In this document: piece by piece, positions 7,814 through 15,196 of the stretch
Position numbering within the stretch: position 1 is the first letter of the stretch
How the letters are laid out: every line of letters begins with the position of its first letter
Assembly: GCA_035275065.1 (NCBI GenBank)
Contig: DATENM010000158.1
Coordinates: forward strand, 124,001 to 188,000
Direction: 5' to 3'
From: Blastocatellia bacterium
Lineage (GTDB): Bacteria; Acidobacteriota; Blastocatellia; UBA7656
DNA length: 64,000 nucleotides
Notes under the pieces: generated by a model
The model's input: only the letters and a program-made list of their open reading frames with translations
The model's database searches: none
What the model was told of the DNA's origin: nothing
Program-made: the position numbers and the translations under genes

Positions 7814-9013
7814 ATGATTCGTTATCCCGCATTCGATCCGCCTGAATACGTTAACTGGAAGGCCGACCCGCAACTGGCCGAGCAATTCGCCAGCACTATA
7901 GAAGAGAACGCCGAGCGCCGCGCCATCATTAGCCGGCTCGCGGCAGCTCAACTCGTCGCGCTCTATGAAGGGCTGCTGCGCAATCGCCTGCATGACATCG
8001 CGCTCAAACGCTGGGTCAAGCAAGGCATCATCTCGAAAGCCTGGCTGGGGACAGGTGAAGAGGCGGCGACCATCGGCCCTGTCCACGCGCTCAACCGCGA
8101 GCCCTTCGATGACGGGCTGCCGACAGACCTGGTCGCGCCGATGATTCGCAACGCCGGCGCTTGTCACGAGATGGGCATGGGCCTTGCGGATATGCTGCGT
8201 GGTTATCTCGGCACTGCCGATTCTCCGACGCGTGGGCGCGACCTGCACATCGGCGACTTTCAACGCGGTGTGCTGACACCTATCAGCCACGTCGGGGATG
8301 TGATGGCGGTTACGAACGGCTTCGCGCTGGCATTCCGACTGCGCCGCCAACCGCGCGTCGCCCTGACCTGGATCGGCGACGGCTCGACCAAGGCCGGCGT
8401 CTTCCACGAGAGCATGACCTTTGCTGCCGTCCAGCGTTTACCGCTGATCGTCATTATTCAAGATAACCGGGTGGCGCTCGGCACACGCCTCGATCAACAT
8501 CACCGCGGCGATTTCCGCGACTGGCCGGCGGCCTATGGCGTCGAGGGTTTCGCCTTCGATGGCAATAACGTGCTGGACGCCTATGCGGCGGTGAAGGTGG
8601 CCGCCGACGGCTGCCGCCAGGGGCGCGGCCCGTACTTGCTAATCGCTGAGACCTTTCGCATGGGTGGTCATGCGACGCACGACGAGCGCGAAGCGCGGGC
8701 GACTTTCGATGCTCAACTGTTTGAGTCGTGGGGCAAGCGCGATCCGATAGGACTTTTTGAGAATTACTTAATCGAAGGGGCAATCGATCTCACGAGCGGC
8801 GAGCGCCGGCGGCCCACACCAGCGATGCGTGAGCGCAATACACAGGTGCTTGCTGAAGCCGAGCAGCGCGTGATGGCTGAGATCGAGCAGGCCGAGAAAA
8901 AAGCGCTCGACAGCCGCGCCAATCGCTTGCCGCAACCTGAATCGGCGGCGGAGGGTGTCTATGCCGAAAGCGGCGACGCGATGCTAGAGCGCGCCTCAAC
9001 GCCAGTCGCATAG
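7814..9013 (+). CDS. Thiamine-pyrophosphate dehydrogenase E1 component, alpha subunit-like
   Basis: 399 residues. Homologous to the alpha subunit of pyruvate/branched-chain 2-oxo acid dehydrogenase E1. The TPP/Mg motif GDGSTKAGVFHESM ... IIQDNRVALGT (~194-225) has the GDG-(x~28)-N spacing, and HDEREARATFD corresponds to the phosphorylation-loop region; the alpha-type LGTGEEAATIGP is near residue 78. No E1-beta, E2 or E3 gene is next to it, which is unusual because alpha and beta are normally adjacent. Either the partner is elsewhere or this is a divergent stand-alone family member. The upstream flank is a GGACAAC heptad repeat ending 7 nt before the ATG. Confidence 0.85.
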   Translation: MIRYPAFDPPEYVNWKADPQLAEQFASTIEENAERRAIISRLAAAQLVALYEGLLRNRLHDIALKRWVKQGIISKAWLGTGEEAATIGPVHALNREPFDDGLPTDLVAPMIRNAGACHEMGMGLADMLRGYLGTADSPTRGRDLHIGDFQRGVLTPISHVGDVMAVTNGFALAFRLRRQPRVALTWIGDGSTKAGVFHESMTFAAVQRLPLIVIIQDNRVALGTRLDQHHRGDFRDWPAAYGVEGFAFDGNNVLDAYAAVKVAADGCRQGRGPYLLIAETFRMGGHATHDEREARATFDAQLFESWGKRDPIGLFENYLIEGAIDLTSGERRRPTPAMRERNTQVLAEAEQRVMAEIEQAEKKALDSRANRLPQPESAAEGVYAESGDAMLERASTPVA

Positions 9014-9022
9014 CAGTCGGGT

Positions 9023-9080
9023 GTGGCGCAAGGCGGTTAGCTTGCGCGAGTCGCTGCGCAAGCTAACCGCCTTGCGCCAC
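9023..9080. repeat. REP-like palindrome, copy 1
   Basis: Perfect 25-bp arms (9023-9047 and 9056-9080; sequence begins GTGGCGCAAGGCGGTTAGC) around an 8-nt loop. It lies between the E1-alpha stop and the next plus-strand start. Full copies with the same 8-nt loop length are at 11947-12003 and 47605-47660; a half copy is at 63459-63480. Confidence 0.9.
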
Positions 9081-9098
9081 TCGAACGGAGGCCAGGTC

Positions 9099-9875
9099 AT
9101 GCGAAGAGCATGTGTAGTAATCATCATTGCTTTACTGATGGGCGCGGCGGCGGCGGGCCAGAAGCGCAAGAAACCGCGCCCCGCGGCGCGCTCGCGGGCC
9201 GCGGCGACGCGCGAGGATACCGCCGCCAACACGCCGCGCGTGGTCGGCTCGCAGGTGGTCATCATTACAAAGAATGACGACCGCATCACCGGCACGCTGG
9301 TTGACCTGACGACCTACAGCATACGGATTAAAGCCGACAACCTTGAATCTACGATCTCGCTCGACCGCATTGCCTCGCTGTCGTTCGGCGACGGCGGCAG
9401 CGCCAGCCGCCCCGCGCCAGTCAGCGCGCCGCCGAGCGGCGATTTTGCGCGCAGCGCCGCGCCGGTGCTGAAGACCTTTCAATCTATCGCCGAACAGTTG
9501 CGCCAGGGCACAGAGTTTAACGAGTACGGCAGAGTGTTGGCCGACTTGCGGCGCAGCGGCGACCAGTTTATCAATCGCTACGGCGCTTCAGAAAATGCCG
9601 GCGAAGCGCGTGTCGTCGCGCTGCTATCGGCGGCGCTGACCGATTACACATGGGCGCGAACCATCTGGACGCTGCGCCTCAACCGTTCGGGCGACACGAC
9701 AGCCTTCGACACCGATGTCCCTGCGCTCACGGACGCGCTGGCGCTTTACCCTGACTTGCGCGCCGCGTCAGCCGTCGGCAACAAGTTCTCGGTGGATAAA
9801 GTGGTCTCCGGACTCTGGAAGAAGGCCGCTGACAAAACCGAACGTGCCCGCGCGCTCGCCGGTGAGGCCAGGTAA
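9099..9875 (+). CDS. Secreted protein with Sm-like N-terminal domain, unknown function
   Basis: 258 residues from the ATG at 9099, preceded by CGGAGG. Residues 1-20 (RRACVVIIIALLMGAAAAGQ) form a signal peptide. A basic stretch (KRKKPRPAARSR) follows, then VVIITKNDDRITGTLVDLTT ... LDRIASLSFGD (~50-95), a small beta-barrel pattern reminiscent of LSm/SH3-like folds with an IxGxL core. The remainder (~110-258) is helical without a recognised motif. I do not recognise the family. It sits between the E1-alpha gene and a thiolase on the same strand, but the REP-like palindrome upstream suggests a separate transcript. Confidence 0.7.
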   Translation: MRRACVVIIIALLMGAAAAGQKRKKPRPAARSRAAATREDTAANTPRVVGSQVVIITKNDDRITGTLVDLTTYSIRIKADNLESTISLDRIASLSFGDGGSASRPAPVSAPPSGDFARSAAPVLKTFQSIAEQLRQGTEFNEYGRVLADLRRSGDQFINRYGASENAGEARVVALLSAALTDYTWARTIWTLRLNRSGDTTAFDTDVPALTDALALYPDLRAASAVGNKFSVDKVVSGLWKKAADKTERARALAGEAR

Positions 9876-9910
9876 ACGAGCGATCAAACGAGATTGAAAG
9901 GTGAGTGAAT

Positions 9911-11092
9911 ATGAGTGAGGTTTTCTTTGCCGCATCCGCGCGAACGCCGATTGGCAAATTCGGCGGCACGCTGAAGGATTGGACGGCGGCTGATCTGGCG
10001 GTGCCGGTTGTCGAGGAGAGCTTGCGCCGCGCCGGTCTTGCTCCGAATGCGGTTGATGAAGTGATCATCGGCTGCGCACGGCAAGCCGGCGGCGGGCCGA
10101 ACGTCGCCCGGCAAATCGCTTACCGTGCAGGGATGCCGGAAACGGTTCCCGCTTTCACAGTCAATCAGGCGTGTGGCTCTGGCCTGAAAGCCGTTATCCT
10201 GGCCGCTCAAGAAATCATGCTCGGACGCGCCCGCTGCCTTATCGCCGGCGGCACTGAATCCATGAGCCGTGTGCCTTACCTGGCCGAAGGCACGCGCTGG
10301 GGGCTGCGCATGGGCAATGCGGCGTTGGTAGATGGGATGTACCGCGACGGATTTCTCGATCCCCTGTCGGGGCAAGTGATGGGCGAGACCGCGGAGACGC
10401 TGGCGCGGCAGTATGACATCTCGCGCCGCGAACAAGATGAATATGCGCTGCGCTCGCAGCAGCGCGCCGAGGCGGCGACGAGTGCCGGGCATTTTCAAAA
10501 CGAAATTGTGCCGTTGGCCATCACCGACCGCAAAGGCAACGGCGTCGCTTTTGCGACCGACGAGCATGCGCGGGCGGGCGCGACGATTGAAGCCATCGCC
10601 AAGCTGCCGCCGGTCTTCGCCAAAGACGGCTCGGTGACGGCGGGCAATTCGTCAGGCATCACCGATGGCGCGGCGGCGCTGCTGGTGCTTTCAGGAGCAG
10701 CGGTCAAGTCGCACGATGTCCGGCCGCAGGCTCGGCTCGTGGATTACGAGATCGCCGGCGTTGACCCTCGGGTGATGGGCATCGGCCCTGTGCCGGCCAT
10801 TCGCCGGCTGCTTGAGCGGCGCAAGCTCACACTCGCCGACATCGGCCTCGTCGAGTTGAACGAAGCCTTCGCCGCGCAAGTCCTGGCCTGCGACCGCGAA
10901 TTACATTTCGATGCCGAGCGGCTGAACGTCAACGGCGGCGCTATCGCGCTCGGTCATCCTATCGGCTGCACGGGGGCGCGCATCCTGACGACCTTGATGC
11001 ATGAGATGCAACGCCAACAGGTGCAGTACGGGCTGGCGACGCTCTGCATCTCGGGCGGCATGGGCATCGCCCTGCTGGTCGAGCGCGTGTAG
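9911..11092 (+). CDS. Acetyl-CoA C-acetyltransferase (thiolase)
   Basis: 393 residues from the ATG at 9911 (AGGTGAG 4 nt upstream; in-frame GTG at 9905 is less likely). Catalyses reversible condensation of two acetyl-CoA to acetoacetyl-CoA, or thiolysis in beta-oxidation. Active-site Cys in NQACGSGLKA (~90), GGTESMSRVP (thiolase signature 1 region), NVNGGAIALGHPIGCTGARI (signature 2, His) and CISGGMGIALLVE (second Cys, signature 3) are all intact. Biosynthetic or degradative role cannot be told from sequence; no other fatty acid genes are adjacent. Confidence 0.94.
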   Translation: MSEVFFAASARTPIGKFGGTLKDWTAADLAVPVVEESLRRAGLAPNAVDEVIIGCARQAGGGPNVARQIAYRAGMPETVPAFTVNQACGSGLKAVILAAQEIMLGRARCLIAGGTESMSRVPYLAEGTRWGLRMGNAALVDGMYRDGFLDPLSGQVMGETAETLARQYDISRREQDEYALRSQQRAEAATSAGHFQNEIVPLAITDRKGNGVAFATDEHARAGATIEAIAKLPPVFAKDGSVTAGNSSGITDGAAALLVLSGAAVKSHDVRPQARLVDYEIAGVDPRVMGIGPVPAIRRLLERRKLTLADIGLVELNEAFAAQVLACDRELHFDAERLNVNGGAIALGHPIGCTGARILTTLMHEMQRQQVQYGLATLCISGGMGIALLVERV

Positions 11093-11167
11093 CCCGGCAC
11101 TGCAAAATTCCGGCGCTTTTGTGATATATTGGTGTTCTGGACCAGACCAATGCATCGCGAGGGCGCT

Positions 11168-11461
11168 ATGATCTGTTACTTCTGCAAGGGCGAAATCGTC
11201 ATCAAGGATCGCATTGCGCGCACCGCCGAGTGCCCATCCTGCAACGCCGATGTTCACTGCTGCCTGAACTGTGCCAACTATGACACCTCGTCGTCGAACC
11301 GCTGCCGCGAGCCGCTGGCCGAATGGGTATCGGATCGCGAGCGCGCCAATTTCTGCGACTTCTTCAGGCCGGCCCAGATGGCCATTCCGGCACGGGCCAA
11401 GGGACAGAGCGGGCCGCTCGATGAGGCGCGCTCGGCTTTTGAAAATCTATTCAAGAAGTGA
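11168..11461 (+). CDS. Small zinc-ribbon protein
   Basis: 97 residues starting at the ATG at 11168 (GAGGG upstream). Two Cys pairs, CYFCKGE and CPSCNADVHCCLNCANYD, plus CREP and NFCDFF make a cysteine-rich domain of about 60 residues likely to bind zinc; the tail (~65-97) is polar. No signal peptide or membrane segment. I recognise the general zinc-ribbon pattern but no defined function. A TATATT box at 11125-11130 may be a -10 element, with no good -35. The gene after it also ends in a zinc ribbon. Confidence 0.78.
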   Translation: MICYFCKGEIVIKDRIARTAECPSCNADVHCCLNCANYDTSSSNRCREPLAEWVSDRERANFCDFFRPAQMAIPARAKGQSGPLDEARSAFENLFKK

Positions 11462-11478
11462 GGCGGCGCTGGTATAAT
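11450..11478 (+). promoter_or_regulatory. Predicted extended -10 promoter
   Basis: Consensus TATAAT at 11473-11478 preceded by TGG (extended -10). The -35 (TTCAAG at 11450-11455) is weak and overlaps the 3' end of the upstream gene. It would drive the HicB-like gene at 11551. Confidence 0.45.
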
Positions 11479-11550
11479 CGCAGCGGCTTACCAGCCCAGT
11501 CCCATTCTGTCCCCGCTCGACCATGCGCGAAATGAATTGCAGGATCGCGG

Positions 11551-11922
11551 ATGTTGACCGAATTCTTTATGGAGCGGGCGCAGATCGTGTTGTCTGCCGA
11601 CGCCGAGCGATTCATCGGCACGGTGCCGGAGTTTCCTGAGCTGCGTGTCGAAGCGACGACCCCGGAAGCCTGCGAGCGGCAACTGCGCGAAGAGATGTCC
11701 AGGGTGTTGATGCTAGAAGCGCAGGCGTCACCTGCACATGCGACGCCGGTTGGGCGGCCCGTCATTGCCGGCAAATCGCACTCATCATCCACACAGACGA
11801 GCGCGATTCAACCATCCATCAGAATCACTGTCGAGGGCGCGCGGGCTTGCCAGGCGTGCGGCGCCAGCGGATTGTCCACAGCCTTCCAGTTCTGCGGCCT
11901 CTGTGGCCAGAAGCTCGACTAG
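11551..11922 (+). CDS. HicB-like domain protein with C-terminal zinc ribbon
   Basis: 123 residues. Residues ~10-55 (VLSADAERFIGTVPEFPEL ... ACERQLREEMSRVLML) follow the HicB/partial RNase H pattern of a beta-hairpin with VPEFPEL then a helix. A Ser/Thr-rich linker leads to a zinc ribbon CQACGASGLSTAFQFCGLCG (~100-120). There is no HicA toxin gene next to it and no DNA-binding HTH, so it is unlikely to be a canonical antitoxin. Start at 11551 chosen over ATG at 11569. Followed by a REP-like palindrome and a convergent gene. Confidence 0.65.
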   Translation: MLTEFFMERAQIVLSADAERFIGTVPEFPELRVEATTPEACERQLREEMSRVLMLEAQASPAHATPVGRPVIAGKSHSSSTQTSAIQPSIRITVEGARACQACGASGLSTAFQFCGLCGQKLD

Positions 11923-11946
11923 AGTGATTTCGATTGCGTTTGCCAT

Positions 11947-12003
11947 GTAGCGCAAGGCGGTTAGCTTGCGCGAGCCCATGCGCAAGCTGTTAGCTTGCGC
12001 TAC
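11947..12003. repeat. REP-like palindrome, copy 2
   Basis: Left arm 11947-11971 (begins GTAGCGCAAGGCGGTTAGC), 8-nt loop, right arm 11980-12003 with a few mismatches. It lies in the convergent gap between the HicB-like gene and the ClC gene, so it may also act as a bidirectional transcript end. Confidence 0.85.
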
Positions 12004-12016
12004 TCCCGATTAAACT

Positions 12017-13840
12017 TCAGCGCGGGCGAATGGTCTCTTCCGAAGTCGGACGGATCGTGTCGTCGGGGCCGAGCGAGTACTGCATCGCGGCTAGCCGCGC
12101 CTGCGCCCGCGCGATGTCGCGCAAGGTGATAATGCCGAGCAGCCTTGCGTCATCGACGCGCGACACCACCGGCACCTGTGACAACTCGCGCTGCGCCAAT
12201 TTGAGCACGACCGTGTCGAGCGTCTGGTCAGGGTGCGAATGCACCACCTTACGAGTCATGGCGTCGGCGATCATCGTCGCTTCGCTGCCTTCGGCTTCCA
12301 TGCGCCGCAAATCATTCGTGGTAATCAATCCCACCAGCCGCCCATCGCGCAACACCGGGTAGCCGTTGAATTCGAGCCGCCCGACCACGTCGAGCGCCTC
12401 TTTCACCGTAATGTCATCCGGCAGGGTCACGACATCCTGGGTCATCACCGAAGCGGCAGTGATGCGCGAGAGCGCATCCGGGCTAGGCGCGGTTTGCAAG
12501 TGGATGCCGTCTTGAAACAGGAAGCTCTCATAGATAGACAGGGGCATCAGCCGCGAGGCGACGGTATAAGCAATCGCGTTGGCGATCATCAACGGCAGAA
12601 TGATCTCGTAGTTATAGGTCATCTCGAAGATCAGCAGAATCGAAGTGATCGGCACGCGGATGACCGCGGCAAACATCGCCCCCATGCCGACCAGCGCGAA
12701 AGCGCCGCGGGCAATCTCAGGCGAGGCTTGCAGGTTAGCCAGTATGTGCCAGACCGCCGCGCCGAGCAGGCCGCCGACAAACATCGAAGGGCCGAGCACG
12801 CCGCCCGACATCCCTGCGCCATAGCTGAAAGCTGAAGCCAATATCTTAGCGATTAACAGCGCGACGACAGCTTTCAAAACGAGGTTGTCTTTGCCTTGCA
12901 GCACCTCGCCGAGATACTCGTAACCGATGCCGAGCGCGTGCGGCTGCCACAAACTAATCGCGCCGATGATGGCGCCGCCGAGCGCCGGCTTGCTCCACGA
13001 TGGGACGTGAACACGCTCGCGGAAAAACATCCGCATAAACAGAATGAGCCTGGCAAAGAGGACGCCGACAATGCCGGCAACGATGCCAAGCGCGGCGTAG
13101 GCCAGCAATTCCGTCGGGTGGTTCAGCGCATAGACATTGGCACCGGTAAACAGCGGGTTGGCGCCGAGCAGCCAGCGCTCAATCGTCGCGGCAATCACCG
13201 CCGCGATGACGATAGAGGCGGCGAGTCTCTGGTTGAGGTCGCCGATGATCTCTTCGAGCGCGAACGTGACGGCGGCAATCGGTGTGTTGAAGGCGGCGGC
13301 GATGGCGGCGGCAGCGCCGACCGGCAACTGGTTCATCTGCTTGCGGCGCGGAATCGAGAACATCTGCGAGATGACGTTCGACAGCGCCGCGCAGATTTGC
13401 ACGGTCGGCCCCTCGCGCCCAAGGCTCGCGCCCGATCCGACGCACAGCGCCGAGATCACCGCTTTGCCGGCGGCGACGCGCATCGGCACTTTGCCATAGT
13501 TCATCACGTAGGCAATCTTGACTTGCGGGATGCCGCTGCCGCGCGCGTCGGGGAAGAAGAAATGCAGCAACAAGCCGGCCAACAAACAGCCGCCGACGGT
13601 CACAAAAAAAATCCAGAAGATGCGGCTCGGCCCCGAAACCGCCAGGGCGCGCTCGATCATGAGTCCCGAAGCCAGCCGGATGAGCTTATGGTAAGCAACG
13701 GCAACCAGCCCGCAGGCGATTGCGATGGTAACTGTCAGGATGAAGTATTTCTGATTCGTCGGCAGGCGCAGGCGCTGGAAAAACCGCGTCGCACCTAATT
13801 CGATTTGATACCACTTTGTTGCGCGCTCTGCTGGTTGCAC
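12017..13840 (-). CDS. ClC-family chloride/proton antiporter with CBS pair
   Basis: 607 residues; starts at GTG 13840, as no better upstream ATG exists. The ClC selectivity motifs are present: GSGIPQVK, GREGPTVQ (gating Glu) and GGVLGPSMFVGG. FALEEIIGDLNQR keeps the inner proton Glu, so this is more likely a H+/Cl- exchanger than a channel. About 10-12 membrane helices span residues ~30-440. The C-terminal ~130 residues hold two CBS domains (VMTQDVVTLPDDITV and MTRKVVHSHPDQTLDTV), which normally sense adenine nucleotides. A heptad-repeat element lies upstream. Confidence 0.94.
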   Translation of the reverse strand: MQPAERATKWYQIELGATRFFQRLRLPTNQKYFILTVTIAIACGLVAVAYHKLIRLASGLMIERALAVSGPSRIFWIFFVTVGGCLLAGLLLHFFFPDARGSGIPQVKIAYVMNYGKVPMRVAAGKAVISALCVGSGASLGREGPTVQICAALSNVISQMFSIPRRKQMNQLPVGAAAAIAAAFNTPIAAVTFALEEIIGDLNQRLAASIVIAAVIAATIERWLLGANPLFTGANVYALNHPTELLAYAALGIVAGIVGVLFARLILFMRMFFRERVHVPSWSKPALGGAIIGAISLWQPHALGIGYEYLGEVLQGKDNLVLKAVVALLIAKILASAFSYGAGMSGGVLGPSMFVGGLLGAAVWHILANLQASPEIARGAFALVGMGAMFAAVIRVPITSILLIFEMTYNYEIILPLMIANAIAYTVASRLMPLSIYESFLFQDGIHLQTAPSPDALSRITAASVMTQDVVTLPDDITVKEALDVVGRLEFNGYPVLRDGRLVGLITTNDLRRMEAEGSEATMIADAMTRKVVHSHPDQTLDTVVLKLAQRELSQVPVVSRVDDARLLGIITLRDIARAQARLAAMQYSLGPDDTIRPTSEETIRPR

Positions 13841-13890
13841 TTACTTATTCAATAAAGCAAAACGCCGGTGATTGCAACCCGCCCTTCGGG

Positions 13891-14031
13891 AAGGCAAAAG
13901 TAAAAAGTAAAAAGGCAAAAGGTCGGCAGGGGAGTGAATAGATAGGATCGGGTACTTTCGCCGGTGCCTCTTCCTATCTATTGATCCGGCTCCGCACTTT
14001 TGCCTTTTTACTTTTTACTTTTTACTTTCTT
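13891..14031. repeat. Heptad-arm inverted repeat (AAAAGTA family)
   Basis: The left arm (13891-13921) is A-rich heptads AAAAGTA/AAAAGTA/AAAAGGC/AAAAGG; the right arm (13996-14031) is the inverted complement with an extra copy. The core contains a perfect 11-bp inverted pair AATAGATAGGA (13937-13947) and TCCTATCTATT (13972-13982). The right arm encodes the last residues SKK and the stop codon of the acetyltransferase gene (minus strand). It lies between that gene and the ClC gene, which is co-directional. Confidence 0.85.
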
Positions 14032-15196
14032 GGAGCGGCATCTCATATATTCGGTAGGTCTTGGTTCGCCGCCCGCCAATCAGCTCGGCGGCGCGGTTCA
14101 TCATCAAGTTGTTTTCTAGCACCCAGCTCATTTCGCCCGAGGGGAAGCCGGCGGCGGGCGCTCGGTCATAAATCTCTTTCAGGAAGATCGCCCCCGCGCC
14201 CATGCTCTGAAACTCGCGGATGACTCCCATCGTGATGATGCGAATGGTATCGATCTTGCGCGAATGCCATAACAGCTTCAGCAGTCCAAAGGGCAGCAAG
14301 CGGCCGCGCAGCTTCTTGAGCGCCCGGTTCAAGTCGGGCACGGCGAGCAGGAAGCCGATGGGGCGTGGCTCGCGGCCTTCGACCTCCTGCTCGGCGATCA
14401 AGACGACGCGCGGGTCCACCAACTGCTTCAAGTCTTTGCCGAGGTGCTCGAATTCTTCGTCGGTCACCGGCACGAATCCCCAGTTGCGGCTCCAGGCGTC
14501 GTTGTAGACGCGGCGGACGATCTCCACTTCCCTCTTGAAGTCTTTCAGGTTGACCGCGCGCACGCGAATGCGATCCTTCGTCTGCAATCGCTCGGCGACG
14601 CGCTTGAGCTTGTCCGAGACATTGAAATAGGACGCGGAGATGTCATACGCGTACATGTCCGCGGCTTTGCCCAGCCCGTAACGCTCAAGGAATTCGCCGT
14701 AATAGCTCGGATTCCAAACCATCATCAGCGTCGGGTCAAGGTCGAAGCCTTCGACCAGCAGGCCGCATTCATAGTTGGTCGAGGGGTTGACCGGCCCGCG
14801 CATGACTTCAGCGCCGCGCTCGGCAAGCCAGCTTCGAGCCGAGTCGAGCAAGGCTGCCGCCGCTTCATAATCTTCTTCGACTTCAAAGAAGCCAAAGAAG
14901 CCGGCGCGCTCGCCATGAAATTCGTTGTGAGCGCGGTTGAGGATGGCCATGACGCGACCGACGACGCGGCCTCCGCGATAGGCGAGAAATTTTTCAACGT
15001 CGGCGGTTTTGTAGAAAGGATGACGCGTCGTGTCGAGCATATCCTTTTGCGCCATCCGCAATGGCGCGATCCAGTGCGGCTGTTGGCGGTGCAAGCGGTA
15101 AGGCAGATCGAGAAACTGTTGCTGCTCGCGCGCCGTGCGCGCCGGTTTCACTTCGAGCGTCTTTGCGGTTCGGTTATCCTTCGCCGTCTTACTCAT
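14015..15196 (-). CDS. GNAT-like N-acetyltransferase, unknown substrate
   Basis: 393 residues from the ATG at 15196, inside the 3' end of addB (8-bp overlap), so translation is probably coupled. Residues ~70-130 (FLAYRGGRVVGRVMAIL ... GFFGFFEVEED) and ~320-360 (GVIREFQSMGAGAIFLKEI) resemble the core strands and helix of GNAT enzymes. A conserved-looking segment (RGPVNPSTNYECGLLVEGF) is typical of the 'hypothetical GNAT' family of about 370-400 residues. The C-terminal SKK-stop comes from a heptad-repeat arm, so the native C-terminus may have been changed. Confidence 0.7.
   Translation of the reverse strand: MSKTAKDNRTAKTLEVKPARTAREQQQFLDLPYRLHRQQPHWIAPLRMAQKDMLDTTRHPFYKTADVEKFLAYRGGRVVGRVMAILNRAHNEFHGERAGFFGFFEVEEDYEAAAALLDSARSWLAERGAEVMRGPVNPSTNYECGLLVEGFDLDPTLMMVWNPSYYGEFLERYGLGKAADMYAYDISASYFNVSDKLKRVAERLQTKDRIRVRAVNLKDFKREVEIVRRVYNDAWSRNWGFVPVTDEEFEHLGKDLKQLVDPRVVLIAEQEVEGREPRPIGFLLAVPDLNRALKKLRGRLLPFGLLKLLWHSRKIDTIRIITMGVIREFQSMGAGAIFLKEIYDRAPAAGFPSGEMSWVLENNLMMNRAAELIGGRRTKTYRIYEMPLQESKK

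Noticed and set aside
11551..11922. HicAB toxin-antitoxin system
   Set aside because: No HicA-like gene beside it and no DNA-binding domain; only a HicB-like fold is suggested.
12896..13798. 300-residue plus-strand ORF opposite the ClC gene
   Set aside because: Arg/Asp/His-rich composition typical of antisense frames in GC-rich DNA; no recognisable motif, and the ClC gene on the other strand is certain.
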